64,000 bases of DNA from an uncultured Collinsella sp. Its GTDB lineage: Bacteria; Actinomycetota; Coriobacteriia; Coriobacteriales; Coriobacteriaceae. The stretch is taken from contig UQXA01000002.1 of assembly GCA_900544865.1 (NCBI GenBank), forward strand, positions 85,473 to 149,472. The letters are read 5' to 3'. The notes below the pieces were generated by a model. That model did no database searches. It saw only the letters and a list, made by a program, of their open reading frames with translations, and was not told where the DNA came from. This document shows, piece by piece, positions 1-8,871 of the stretch. Position 1 is the first letter of the stretch; every line of letters begins with the position of its first letter. Both the position numbers and the translations under genes were made by a program.

Positions 1-1481
1 GGGACTGCATCTTTCGCACGCAAGGATAGCAGCGAATAAGTCAGAAGGATAGGTACGACAAGGAACGCGGTCACGCGTAAAGCAGGCAAAAGGCCGTCAA
101 CGGCCTCGCCGCTCCCAACGGACTCAAAGAAAATGTACAGTCGACTTACCACATCGTGAACCCAGAACGTTGCCCCAGCACCCACAGACACCGAAGAAAG
201 AGTAAGTTCGGGCGAAAGGCACAAATGCATTTCAGACGTCCACCGTATAACTGCATGGCAACACAGGGCCAAAAGCACTATAGCTATCGGCAGGATTATC
301 ACATCATGCTCAAAGCCAAAGCATATGAGGATTTCCTCGATGCCCATTCCAGACGCATACACAAACAGGAAGCAGGCGAAGACTATCCTGCAGCTCCGAT
401 TGGACGATAAGGGCCTCAGTGATTCTGAACGGTGATCATGGCCTTTTGTTGCGTCGAAATGCCACGTATCCTTTGACGAAAGAAGTTCAGCCGTCGCCTC
501 CGAAATGCTTTTATATCCGGTTTTAGTCAAGGCCCGCGACAAATAGGTACGGGCGGTAGACGGGGAAATATCCAAGGCAGAAGCAATCTCCTCGTACGTT
601 TTTCCCTCTATCCTCATAGAGAAAACCGCAGACTCCCTTTGAGAAAAACCCAAAGTCGCAGGGATATCGGCAACTGCAGAGCGTTTTCCTCCTAATTTGG
701 CATCCGCAGAAAAAGCGCTCGTTAAGTCGGGTAACGATCGCATTATGGCCCTGACAAGGATGCTGCCCAAGACAGTCACCAGAAGCAGTGCGATCTCTTG
801 ACGCCCACCAAAGCTCAGGAGCACAGCTCCGATGTTTATATTGCGCGAAAACAAACAATCCAAATCAAGAGCAACGGCAGCATTACCAAACGCAAGAGGT
901 TCGACGAGCGAGGCAGCAACCCCCATCTCGGCGTTAACGGAAAGGATAGAACCGATGGACTCCATCAACGAGGCGAGAAGAAACTGAAGGCCAACAAGCA
1001 AAGCAATCAAGAGTACAACGGGGCTGTAAAGGGCGAGCTCAGGATACCCATGGAGAACAGGGCCATCGGCTACATGTTTCCCCGTTGATCCCGCACGCAT
1101 GTTTGTGAATTCACCGCCAAGCGCCCAAGAACAGCAAGCGACAAGCAAGGGGGCTAGCAACAACAAAATGAACGCGAGCGCCGAAACCACACCATGAAAT
1201 TGATGAAACACATTAAGTGATACCGTGAACATCGCGAGAAGTGCAATATCTACGAGCATAAGTCCAAAAAGCCGTTTGGAAATACCCGGTCTCACGGGGC
1301 GAGAGATGAGACCCACACAGAAGCCCGAAAGCAGATGCAGACCGATAAGAACGGTGCCAGAAAGGCCCGCATAAATACTTGGCGCCATACAATACAGACC
1401 AGCCGCCCCTATAAACAACATAATTGAATGCCAGAGGAACGAGCGCTTTACGTTTTGTAGATCAGCCGCCTCGATTGCCAT
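1..1481 (-). CDS. Membrane-bound LuxR-family regulator, 3' end cut by window edge
   Basis: Open frame on the minus strand from an ATG at 1481 (AGGAG about 9 bases upstream) to the window edge without a stop; about 493 residues are visible. Residues 1-260 are largely hydrophobic with several membrane segments. Residues about 274-335 form a LuxR/FixJ helix-turn-helix (GFSQRESAV, then YEEIASALDISPSTARTYL). After a short polar linker the chain becomes hydrophobic again (IVFACFLFVYA, then VIILPIAIVLLALCC). The DNA-binding domain is therefore internal rather than C-terminal. Membrane-anchored LuxR proteins are common in Coriobacteriia; ligand and target are unknown. A single-base error that fuses two genes cannot be excluded. 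Confidence 0.75.
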   Translation of the reverse strand, partial: MAIEAADLQNVKRSFLWHSIMLFIGAAGLYCMAPSIYAGLSGTVLIGLHLLSGFCVGLISRPVRPGISKRLFGLMLVDIALLAMFTVSLNVFHQFHGVVSALAFILLLLAPLLVACCSWALGGEFTNMRAGSTGKHVADGPVLHGYPELALYSPVVLLIALLVGLQFLLASLMESIGSILSVNAEMGVAASLVEPLAFGNAAVALDLDCLFSRNINIGAVLLSFGGRQEIALLLVTVLGSILVRAIMRSLPDLTSAFSADAKLGGKRSAVADIPATLGFSQRESAVFSMRIEGKTYEEIASALDISPSTARTYLSRALTKTGYKSISEATAELLSSKDTWHFDATKGHDHRSESLRPLSSNRSCRIVFACFLFVYASGMGIEEILICFGFEHDVIILPIAIVLLALCCHAVIRWTSEMHLCLSPELTLSSVSVGAGATFWVHDVVSRLYIFFESVGSGEAVDGLLPALRVTAFLVVPILLTYSLLSLRAKDAV

Positions 1482-1719
1482 AAATTCAAAGCTCCTAGAT
1501 AGCATTTAGGCTATTTTAACATCGGCCCCAGCGTTAAAAAACTGTTACCCGAATTAATCAATATGCCCCCTCCGCTAAAAGGCACCACGCTCATCCTCCA
1601 CTTCTGGAAGCGTTAACCTGCCAAAAAGGGACAGGTTTATTTTGGTAGGTTTTATCTCGGCAAACACCAGCCGCTCCGAGAGAGCTGTTTTCCCTCGCGG
1701 CGGTCTTCTAGCAGAAAAA

Positions 1720-1844
1720 ACCAAGTGAGTAGGCTTTTTGCAGGAGGCCAAGCACGCCCCAAAACGCCACAGCCCTGACCTGCTGTTTTATTGGGCGCCA
1801 CCCGCGATGTGCTCGACAGATCCAAAAAAGTCTACTCACTTGGT
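1720..1844. repeat. Long-armed inverted repeat between LuxR gene and ABC exporter
   Basis: The left arm (1720-1740, begins ACCAAGTGAGTAG) and right arm (1823-1844, ends CTACTCACTTGGT) are complementary over about 20 bp with one mismatch and one extra A. They enclose about 82 bases with no evident gene. It may be a non-autonomous mobile repeat or a bidirectional terminator-like hairpin. Confidence 0.6.
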
Positions 1845-1864
1845 CTTGAGGCTCATCAGTCAGG

Positions 1865-1908
1865 CAAAAAAACGCCGCGAAGGGGGGCTGGACTCCCTTC
1901 GCAGCGGT
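1865..1908 (-). terminator. Rho-independent terminator of ABC exporter operon
   Basis: On the minus strand a GC-rich stem (CCGCTGCGAAGGG pairing with CCCTTCGCGGCG) is followed by a run of seven T. It lies 37 bases past the permease stop codon. Confidence 0.75.
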
Positions 1909-1944
1909 TGTTCGCACTGGTTTTGCGACGATTTTGCCCGCTTG

Positions 1945-4182
1945 TTACTCGCTGTGGCGGGTGGCGATGGCGGCTCGCACTATGCCGGTGCTCATGAGGT
2001 AAGTTACCAAGAAGTAGCCGCCGTAGGATGCCAAGAAGATCGCGCAGGTGAGGCCCACGGTGCCGCCGATGCTCATATGACCGAACGTGCTCACCAGGTC
2101 GATAATCACCTTGAGCGCCACAAAGGAGTGCGCCAAGCCCACCGCCAACGGGAACAGGAAGAACACCGCTTGCTGTGCCATCACCGAATGGCGGATCTGG
2201 CGGTCGTCACAGCCGATCTGCGCCAGCACACGATAGCTGCGGCTGCCGTCGGCCACATTGGAGAGCTGCTGGATCGACAGAATCGCCGCGCATGCAACGA
2301 CCAATACAAAGCCGCTGTAGATGGCTAGGTAGCTAATAAGACCCTTCATTTGCGCTGCCTGCGTGTACATCTCGGAGCGTGTGATAAAGAGTCCCCACGA
2401 CCCCGGCTCCTTGCCGTCAACGAGCAGATTGTCGAGCGCAGTGTATTTAATGCTCTCGTCTGCCTCGGTCGCATCCATCCCCTGTTTGTAGTTAACGAGC
2501 AGGCTACTGGAATACGGTTGCAGATTAAGTTGGGACAACAGCTCGTCGGCAACGACGACGGTACCCGGATTACTGCCCATCGCCGAGTTGGCGATGGCAG
2601 CCGTATCCTCGTCCGACTTGTCGCCAGCGGGCTTGAGTGTATGCCCGCCCAAGGTAAGGGCATGGCCGCCAGCCATATACTTGGTGTACATGTCGACCAG
2701 CTCGCCGCCCATATCACACGTGAGCAAGTACTGGTCGCGACCAATGCTCACCGGCTCCTTGCCCATCATCTGACGCAATTTGTTGTACTGACTTGCCGGC
2801 GTCACAGACAGGCCTGTCGTGTCGGCGTTGCTACCCTCGAGCGCCTTGGGGAGTTTTTCGCCCATGATCTTGCACATCTCACTTGGAGTCACCGAAGGAT
2901 CCGAGCCGCCAAGCGGATAACTCAGATACGAATCGATCTGCACATGCTCACCGGCAACATCGGCGATATTGACCTTCTTGCCGGTCTCGACGCTGTTGTC
3001 CGCCGACTTACCATAAATACTCTCCGTATCATTGTCCGGATCGACAAGCTCACCATGCCACGCAGAGTACAAGTCGACCGTTGCGTCGGCCGGCACCATA
3101 CGATCGGCCTCAGACGGGTCAGCATACTCTTTGTAATGGTCGAGATCATCGGGCGTGTAATAGCTATACGTCTGCGACATATCGGCCGGCGTATAGCGCT
3201 CCAGGTTCTCGTTCATCACGTTGGCGATCGACATACCGCACGTCACCGAGGTAATGGCGAGGAACAGGATCATCGCGATGACGCCCATCGAAAAGCACAC
3301 CGTGTTGACCTTGGCCGCAAGCTGGCGCACGGTAAACATGTTGAGACCGCGCCAATACACACCGCGCAGGCTCTGCAGCAGCTTGATGAGCATGCCCGAG
3401 AGTCCCCAGAATAGGGCAAAGGTGCCCACGGTAACCATAGCGGTCGTGATGCCAAACTGGTTCATAGCCTCTTGCAGCTTGCTGTCCGTCTCGGTGAGCG
3501 GGAACCCATCACGTAGCAGACGGTAATAGGCCACGCCCACCAGCACCACGCCCACGGCAAAGATGGCAATCGCGATCCAGGGGTTGCGTGTCTTGATCCT
3601 CTCGTTGCGACGCTCGGCACCCATGAGCTCGATGAGTTTGGTGCGACGCACGGCGAGAAGGTTCAGCAGCAACGTGAGCACAAACATTACGAACATGCAG
3701 GCAAGGGTCAGGTTGAACGCATGCACCGAGAAGAAGAAGTGGAAATTGGCGATCTGTGTCTTAAAGAGCGAGGCCGTAAAGAATACCATGAGCTGAGAGA
3801 GCCCCACGCCCAGCACGATGCCGGCGACAAAGGCGCCGACCGAAACGATCACGGTCTCGAGCGCCATGATCGTGGCGACGCGCCCGCGCCCCATGCCGAG
3901 TACCTGGTACAGGCCAAACTCCTTTTTGCGGCGTTTCATGATGAAGTTATTGGCGTACACCATCAAAAAGGCCATGACGCCGGCCAAAAAGTACGTGAGG
4001 TAGCCGAGCATGGTACCCATGACCTCGGACAAGCCCGCTTCCTCGATGCCGGCGATGTCGACCTGCATCGAGACGGTGTTAAAGGCATAGAAGACCGTGA
4101 CGCCCAGGGTGAGCGTCAACAAGTAAACGAGGTAGTCGCGGCCAGCGCGGCGGACGTTGCCCCAAGCGAGTTTACAGAGCAT
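1945..4182 (-). CDS. FtsX/BceB-type ABC transporter permease
   Basis: About 745-residue integral membrane protein. An N-terminal membrane segment (DYLVYLLTLTLGVTVFYA) is followed by FtsX-like helices, a large hydrophilic extracytoplasmic region at about 340-600, and C-terminal helices, as in BceB-type permeases that act in antimicrobial-peptide resistance or sensing. The ATG at 4182 has GAGGG just upstream and overlaps the ATPase stop by 11 bases, so the two genes are translationally coupled; a GTG at 4194 is also open. No cognate histidine kinase or response regulator is in view; the membrane LuxR gene downstream is the nearest regulator. The substrate is unknown. Confidence 0.85.
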   Translation of the reverse strand: MLCKLAWGNVRRAGRDYLVYLLTLTLGVTVFYAFNTVSMQVDIAGIEEAGLSEVMGTMLGYLTYFLAGVMAFLMVYANNFIMKRRKKEFGLYQVLGMGRGRVATIMALETVIVSVGAFVAGIVLGVGLSQLMVFFTASLFKTQIANFHFFFSVHAFNLTLACMFVMFVLTLLLNLLAVRRTKLIELMGAERRNERIKTRNPWIAIAIFAVGVVLVGVAYYRLLRDGFPLTETDSKLQEAMNQFGITTAMVTVGTFALFWGLSGMLIKLLQSLRGVYWRGLNMFTVRQLAAKVNTVCFSMGVIAMILFLAITSVTCGMSIANVMNENLERYTPADMSQTYSYYTPDDLDHYKEYADPSEADRMVPADATVDLYSAWHGELVDPDNDTESIYGKSADNSVETGKKVNIADVAGEHVQIDSYLSYPLGGSDPSVTPSEMCKIMGEKLPKALEGSNADTTGLSVTPASQYNKLRQMMGKEPVSIGRDQYLLTCDMGGELVDMYTKYMAGGHALTLGGHTLKPAGDKSDEDTAAIANSAMGSNPGTVVVADELLSQLNLQPYSSSLLVNYKQGMDATEADESIKYTALDNLLVDGKEPGSWGLFITRSEMYTQAAQMKGLISYLAIYSGFVLVVACAAILSIQQLSNVADGSRSYRVLAQIGCDDRQIRHSVMAQQAVFFLFPLAVGLAHSFVALKVIIDLVSTFGHMSIGGTVGLTCAIFLASYGGYFLVTYLMSTGIVRAAIATRHSE

Positions 4183-4957
4183 CGGAGCCCTCACCGCCCA
4201 TCATGGCAACGACCTCCATAATGCGGTCGAAGAACTCTCGGCGGTCGGTGTCGCCGCGGCGCAGCTCGGTGAAGATCTTGCCGTCGCGAATAAACAGCAC
4301 ACGGCTCGTGTAGCTGGCGGCAAAGCTGTCGTGCGTAACCATGAGCACGGTGGCGCGCAGACGGCGGTTGAGGGCCTCCAGGCTCTCAAGCAGCAGGCGA
4401 GCGCTCTTGGAATCGAGGGCGCCGGTGGGCTCGTCGGCCATGATCATGGTGGGGTCGGTGACAAGCGCGCGACAGGCGGCAACGCGCTGCTGCTGGCCGC
4501 CGGACATCTGGTAGGGATATTTGTCGAGCACCTGGCTCACGGACAGACGCGCGGCCACATCCTGCACGCGGGTCGAGATCTCTGCCGAATTTGTGCGGGC
4601 GATGGTGAGCGGCAGGGCGATGTTCTCGCGTGCCGTGAGCGTATCGAGCAGGTTGGAGTCCTGGAAGATAAAGCCGAGCTCCTCGCGGCGGAACTGCGAA
4701 AGCTTAGCCTGCTTCATGCGCGTAACGTCCTGCCCGTTGATGCGGATGGTGCCGCTCGTGGCGCTATCGATGGTCGAGACGCAGTTGAGCAACGTCGACT
4801 TGCCCGAGCCCGAGGCGCCCATGATGCCAACGAATTCGCCGCGGTTGACGGTAAAGCTGACGTCGTTGAGCGCGCGGGTCACGTTGCCCAGCGCTCCATA
4901 TACTTTTTCGAGATTCGCGACCTCCAGTACCGGGGTCGCCATGTGCGTGGTTTGCAT
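4172..4957 (-). CDS. ABC transporter ATP-binding protein (BceA/LolD type)
   Basis: 261-residue ATPase with Walker A GASGSGKST, signature MSGGQQQRVAACRAL, Walker B TMIMADEPTGALD and a switch histidine (VTHD). It pairs with the FtsX-type permease immediately downstream to form a BceAB-like exporter or peptide-sensing complex at the membrane. The start at 4957 has AAAGGA about 7 bases upstream; a second ATG five codons in is possible. The upstream region (4958-5105) is shared with the divergent Nudix-Vsr gene. Confidence 0.92.
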   Translation of the reverse strand: MQTTHMATPVLEVANLEKVYGALGNVTRALNDVSFTVNRGEFVGIMGASGSGKSTLLNCVSTIDSATSGTIRINGQDVTRMKQAKLSQFRREELGFIFQDSNLLDTLTARENIALPLTIARTNSAEISTRVQDVAARLSVSQVLDKYPYQMSGGQQQRVAACRALVTDPTMIMADEPTGALDSKSARLLLESLEALNRRLRATVLMVTHDSFAASYTSRVLFIRDGKIFTELRRGDTDRREFFDRIMEVVAMMGGEGSDAL

Positions 4958-5105
4958 ACCGAGTCCTTTCTTGCGATTAGTCTACGGCATCTATAGTCGC
5001 AAGAAGCCGAGTCGGCTACCATCGATATGGCTTACGGTTGCCTTACCGTTGTGTAAGGTAGGGGTAGCCACCCTGTTACGTGTTGATGTTGAGAGAGGAC
5101 TCCTG

Positions 5106-6089
5106 TTGAAGACTGTTCATGTTGCCGCTGGGATCATTCGCAAGGAAGGATCTGATGAGCTGCTTGCCGTGCAGCGCGGCTACGGCGACATGCAGGGACT
5201 TTGGGAGTTTCCCGGTGGCAAGCTCATGCGCGGCGAGTCGCCCGAGGACGCCGTACGCCGCGAGCTTATGGAAGAGTTGCAGGTCAAAGTCACCAATCTG
5301 CGCGATTTCTATACCGTTGAGTACGACTACCCCGATTTTCATCTCTCCATGGAGTGCTACTACTGCTCGCTGGCTAAAGAGTCTGGCGAGCCCCAGAAGC
5401 ACGACCGCCAGCTCGATATCCGCTGGATTCCGCGCACCTCGCTTGCCACCGTTGAGTGGATGCCCGCCGACAAGGGACTCATTGATGCCCTAATTGAGTT
5501 GAAGGAAGACCGGCTCGAGGCAAGCGACACTGCCAACGACGCCGAGGCCACCACGACCGATGAGCCCGCTTCCAAGCCCAAGCGCACACCTAAGCGCCGT
5601 AGCAAAAAGCGCCCCAAACCAGGTCTGCTCGACGGCATCGACACCTCGGACCTTTCCGCCGACGAGCGTGAACTCGTGCGCCGTCGCGCCGCTATCAAAA
5701 AGTCCATGAAGGGCAACAAACGCGCCAACACCAAACCCGAGCTGCTCGTTCGCCAGCGCCTACGGGCCGCGGGCCTTACGGGCTATCGCTTGGAATGGAA
5801 GGTTCCCGGCAAGCCCGACATCGCCTTCCCCGGCCGCAAGATCGCCATCTTCGTCAACGGCTGCTTTTGGCACCGCTGCCCCAAGTGCAACCCTAGCCAG
5901 CCCAAGCGCAACGTTGAGTTTTGGGAGGCAAAGTTCCGTCGCAACGTCGAACGCGACCGAGCCGCCGTGGCAGCACTCACTCAAATGGGCTGGACACCCA
6001 TAACCATCTGGGAATGCGAGCTCAAAAAGGACCGCATCGACGCCACCATGGAAAAGGTCATCGAGCAGGTGCGGGCCGCAGAGCCGTAG
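5106..6089 (+). CDS. Nudix hydrolase (MutT-like) fused to Vsr-type endonuclease
   Basis: 327-residue protein from a TTG start at 5106 with GAGAGGA 6 bases upstream. Residues 1-135 are a MutT-like Nudix domain: LWEFPGGK, then a Nudix box with RRELMEEL, as in enzymes that hydrolyse oxidised (d)NTPs. A Lys/Arg-rich linker (about 150-185) follows. Residues about 205-320 match very-short-patch repair endonucleases: NTKPELLVRQRLRAAG, the GKPDIAFP strand with the metal-binding Asp, and NGCFWHRCPKC with likely zinc ligands. The frame is continuous, so this is a real fusion. No cytosine methyltransferase is in the window. Two successive genes joined by a sequencing error is unlikely given the intact linker. 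Confidence 0.85.
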   Translation: MKTVHVAAGIIRKEGSDELLAVQRGYGDMQGLWEFPGGKLMRGESPEDAVRRELMEELQVKVTNLRDFYTVEYDYPDFHLSMECYYCSLAKESGEPQKHDRQLDIRWIPRTSLATVEWMPADKGLIDALIELKEDRLEASDTANDAEATTTDEPASKPKRTPKRRSKKRPKPGLLDGIDTSDLSADERELVRRRAAIKKSMKGNKRANTKPELLVRQRLRAAGLTGYRLEWKVPGKPDIAFPGRKIAIFVNGCFWHRCPKCNPSQPKRNVEFWEAKFRRNVERDRAAVAALTQMGWTPITIWECELKKDRIDATMEKVIEQVRAAEP

Positions 6090-6349
6090 CGCTAGGAACG
6101 AGCCGTCCACACGCCCCGCACAGGCGAGCCACATCCGCACCACAAACCTTAGAAAGTCCTTAAGCTCAAAACCTTTCAAGAGTGTTACTCGATACTTCTG
6201 ACCTGCAGTTTCATCGTAAAACCAAACCAGGTTAAGCCTTTCTTTAGCGCTTCTTTGCAGCAGCCGCGGCATAATACTGCCAGCGCACGGGACCTAGCAG
6301 CACACCCCATGCGCAACCTTTTGGTGGACATCGAGGAGGCCGCATAAGC
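6090..6349. other. Intergenic stretch without recognisable gene
   Basis: No open frame with a convincing start was found between the Nudix-Vsr stop and the small frame at 6350. A 12-codon frame from 6309 ends just before that ATG and could be a leader or decayed coding sequence. Confidence 0.3.
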
Positions 6350-6559
6350 ATGCATTCTTCCAATGACGCAGCACAGCAGCCATCCCTAAAACATGCAGAC
6401 CTTTTCTCCTTCCCCCCGACACAGAGAAACGGCCTCCTCGACTCCCCCACCACAAAAACCAAGCGCTCAACCGACCAGAGCCACAACTTGCGAGCATCGT
6501 TCGAAAAGCTCCAAGCATCCCTAGACAAAACCTTCCCCAACCAAGCCCGGGCATACTAA
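6350..6559 (+). CDS. Possible small hypothetical protein (69 aa)
   Basis: Polar 69-residue frame starting ATG at 6350 with GGAGG about 9 bases upstream. The composition is rich in Ser, Lys and Gln with a short amphipathic stretch (LRASFEKLQASLDKTF). No family is recognised. It sits alone between the Nudix-Vsr gene and a large inverted repeat and may be a remnant. Confidence 0.3.
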   Translation: MHSSNDAAQQPSLKHADLFSFPPTQRNGLLDSPTTKTKRSTDQSHNLRASFEKLQASLDKTFPNQARAY

Positions 6560-6642
6560 TCCCCCATCAGCAAAGAAGCCCTAACGCCCCACCCATTTCC
6601 GCCCTAACGCCACAAGGGCGACGATCTCGAGCAGGTCACCTT

Positions 6643-6767
6643 GGGAGGGACGAGGGCTTAGTTCCCCAATCTTTCCGCAGGGGGCAAAAAGCCTCGCCGC
6701 ACGAAGTGTGCAGCGAGGCTTTTTGCATGCCCGAGGACGATTGGGGAACTAAGCCCTCGTCCCTCCC
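6643..6767. repeat. Nested 29-bp perfect inverted repeat enclosing a terminator hairpin
   Basis: Outer arms 6643-6671 and 6739-6767 are perfectly complementary over 29 bp (GGGAGGGACGAGGGCTTAGT...). Inside, 6684-6697 and 6713-6726 form a second perfect 14-bp stem (GCAAAAAGCCTCGC) with A- and T-tracts, a classic bidirectional terminator, capped by GCAC/GTGC around GAAG. It lies just past the aldolase stop codon. Confidence 0.8.
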
Positions 6768-6800
6768 CGGGATATGTAGCGAGTCGGAGTGCCCTTGCTG

Positions 6801-7658
6801 TTACTCTGCCTTGCCCACAGAGTTAAGGTTGGTCATGCGGATCTTAACCAGCTCGGTGATCTCACGCATACCCTCCTTGGCCGGCTTCTTGGGATCGAAG
6901 CAGGCAGGGTTCTCGGCCATGTAGGCCATGAAGCCCTTGGTGTAGGCCTGACGCAGCTCGGTGGCGTAGTTAACCTTGCAGATGCCGTTCTTCACGGCCT
7001 CGGCGACCTGCTCATCGGGCACACCGGAGGTGCCGTGCAGAACCAGCGGCACGTCGACGGCGTCGCGGATGGCCTTGACCACGGACTGCTCGATGTGCGG
7101 ATCGCTCGTGTACACACCATGGCTGGTGCCAACGCCAATGGCCAGCGAGGTGCAGCCGGTACGCTCGACGAACTCCTTGGCCTCGGCAGGATCGGTGTAG
7201 GGGCTCTCACCCTCAACCGCGGGACCGTCGTCCTCCTTGCCGCCAACCTTACCGAGCTCAGCCTCGACGGGCACACCCATGGCGCGGCCAGCGTCGGCGA
7301 CGGACTTGGTCAGGGCGATGTTGTCCTCGAAAGACTCGTGCGAACCGTCGATCATGACGGAGGTGTAGCCAGTGCGGAAAGCCTGCATGCAGCGGTCGTA
7401 GCCATCGCCGTGATCGAGGTGCAGGGCGACGGGCACGGAAGCGCGCTCGGCGGCAGCCTTGACCATGCCGTAGAAGTAGTCCAGACCAGCGGTCTTGATG
7501 GTGCCCGGGGTGGTCTGCATGATGACGGGGGACTTGGTCTCCTCGGCAGCGGCCAGAACGGCCATAACAAACTCGAGGTTCTCGACGTTGAAAGCGCCAA
7601 CAGCGTAGTGGCCGGCCTGAGCGTCCTTGAGCATCTTTTCGGTGGTAACAAGTGCCAT
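6801..7658 (-). CDS. Class II ketose-bisphosphate aldolase (fructose- or tagatose-1,6-bisphosphate)
   Basis: 285-residue class II aldolase. The zinc/catalytic region HLDHGDGYD, the glycine-rich GTSGVPDEQ and the C-terminal NYATELRQAY motif match the Fba/GatY/KbaY family. The ATG at 7658 was chosen over upstream starts because GAGAGGAG lies about 9 bases before it. The family splits fructose- or tagatose-1,6-bisphosphate to DHAP and GAP. With lacAB and lacC nearby and no other aldolase in view, a role in the tagatose pathway is likely but inferred; it could equally be the glycolytic enzyme. It is divergent from a DeoR regulator. Confidence 0.88.
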   Translation of the reverse strand: MALVTTEKMLKDAQAGHYAVGAFNVENLEFVMAVLAAAEETKSPVIMQTTPGTIKTAGLDYFYGMVKAAAERASVPVALHLDHGDGYDRCMQAFRTGYTSVMIDGSHESFEDNIALTKSVADAGRAMGVPVEAELGKVGGKEDDGPAVEGESPYTDPAEAKEFVERTGCTSLAIGVGTSHGVYTSDPHIEQSVVKAIRDAVDVPLVLHGTSGVPDEQVAEAVKNGICKVNYATELRQAYTKGFMAYMAENPACFDPKKPAKEGMREITELVKIRMTNLNSVGKAE

Positions 7659-7843
7659 GAGCGTTTGCTCCTCTCCCTCGCCCGCATCTGGACATCGGGC
7701 GTAGTTGTTCACAAGGCGTTTTACCTTGCGTTTTGCTGCGCCCATTGTATGAAATTCAGCAGCTTTGCACGCGCGAGATATTGAGCCCATGCAGGTCAAT
7801 ACAGTCATTTTTGAAAAGCAAACGGAAGAAATTTGAGCCGAGT

Positions 7844-7860
7844 GAACATGTTCGATATTG
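7844..7860. promoter_or_regulatory. Candidate DeoR operator in aldolase/deoR intergenic region
   Basis: The perfect palindrome GAACATGTTC (7844-7853) overlaps TGTTCGATATTG (7849-7860). The reverse complement of the latter, CAATATCGAACA, recurs exactly at 21602 upstream of lacF, and related GAACA tandem half-sites occur upstream of lacA. This suggests shared control of the tagatose pathway. Confidence 0.5.
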
Positions 7861-7992
7861 AATTTTGGGCGTTCAGCGTCTTTCTTTTATAGAAAAGATA
7901 AGTAATCGAAAGGTGTTTTCTTACCCAAAAAGAAAATGAACGAAAATAGAGTCAACACAATTCCTGCATATTTAGCCGAGAATGGAGCAGCC

Positions 7993-8796
7993 ATGACCCA
8001 AGCTACCAACCGTGCTTTTGCCGACGAACGCCGTACCGCCATTATGGAAATGCTCGAGCATAATGCCTCGGTGCAGGTGGCAGAAATTGCCCAGACCTTT
8101 GGCGTGTCCTCCGTCACCGCCCGCGCCGACCTGGACGCGCTCGCCGAAGCAGGCAAGCTGCGCCGCACACACGGCGGTGCCGTCTCGCTCCACAAACGCC
8201 TGACCGTCTCCACGCAGGACCGCCGCATCAATATCAACGTCGCCGCCAAGCAGGCCATCGCGCAAAGCGCCATCGAGCTTGTTAATGACGGCGACACGCT
8301 GCTCGTCGACTCGGGCACCACGGCGCTCGAGTTTGTCCGGCTCCTCGATCAGCGCGACGGTATCACCGTCATCACCGCCGACATTACCATTGCCGATTAC
8401 ATCGACGAGAGCATGCCCTCGGTCGATGTCGTCATGCTGGGCGGGGCACTGCGCAAAGGGCATCGTTATCTGTACGGACCGCTCACTATGCAGGCGCTCC
8501 AAATGGTCCACGCCGATCTGGCCGTCATGTGCCCCGGCGCCTTTGTCTCCAGCTGCGGCTTTACGACCGACTTTCCCCAGATGGCCGAGACCAAAACGGC
8601 GATGATCGCCGCGGCCCATCAAAGCGTCGCCCTCATGGACGCCAGCAAGGTTAACGGACGCGGCATGTACCGCTTTGCTGAGCTGGCCGATGTCGACACC
8701 ATCGTGATGGACCGTGACCCCGATCATGCCGTCGCCACCTCAATCGCCGAGGCCACCGACAGCGCACGTCCAGCCCTCATCATCGCCACCAGCTAA
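7993..8796 (+). CDS. DeoR-family transcriptional regulator
   Basis: About 267 residues from ATG 7993 (GGAG five bases upstream); an in-frame ATG at 7936 is an alternative. The N-terminal winged helix-turn-helix has ERRTAIMEML, VAEIAQTFGVSSVTARADLDAL and RTHGGAV. The C-terminal DeoRC sensor domain (VDSGTTALEF, VVMLGGALRKGHRYLYGP) usually binds a sugar phosphate. Divergent transcription from the aldolase gene makes this the likely local repressor; matching GAACA half-sites in front of lacA and lacF suggest it may also control the tagatose operon. Confidence 0.88.
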   Translation: MTQATNRAFADERRTAIMEMLEHNASVQVAEIAQTFGVSSVTARADLDALAEAGKLRRTHGGAVSLHKRLTVSTQDRRININVAAKQAIAQSAIELVNDGDTLLVDSGTTALEFVRLLDQRDGITVITADITIADYIDESMPSVDVVMLGGALRKGHRYLYGPLTMQALQMVHADLAVMCPGAFVSSCGFTTDFPQMAETKTAMIAAAHQSVALMDASKVNGRGMYRFAELADVDTIVMDRDPDHAVATSIAEATDSARPALIIATS

Positions 8797-8802
8797 AACA
8801 AA

Positions 8803-8839
8803 AACCACCACAAAGGTGCCTGTCCCCTTTGTGGTGGTT
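8803..8839. terminator. Bidirectional terminator between deoR-type gene and flavodiiron gene
   Basis: Perfect 14-bp stem (AACCACCACAAAGG with CCTTTGTGGTGGTT) around a 9-base loop, preceded by an A-rich run on the plus strand. It serves two convergent genes. Confidence 0.75.
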
Positions 8840-8871
8840 GTGATGGTTGAGCGTCAAAAGTGAACGTGTCG

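Noticed and set aside
156..410. 84-residue plus-strand frame at the left edge
   Set aside because: Lies opposite the continuous membrane LuxR frame and has no recognisable features or ribosome site.
4521..5105. N-terminal extension of the Nudix-Vsr protein
   Set aside because: It overlaps the ABC ATPase antisense; TTG 5106 directly precedes the Nudix fold with a good ribosome site.
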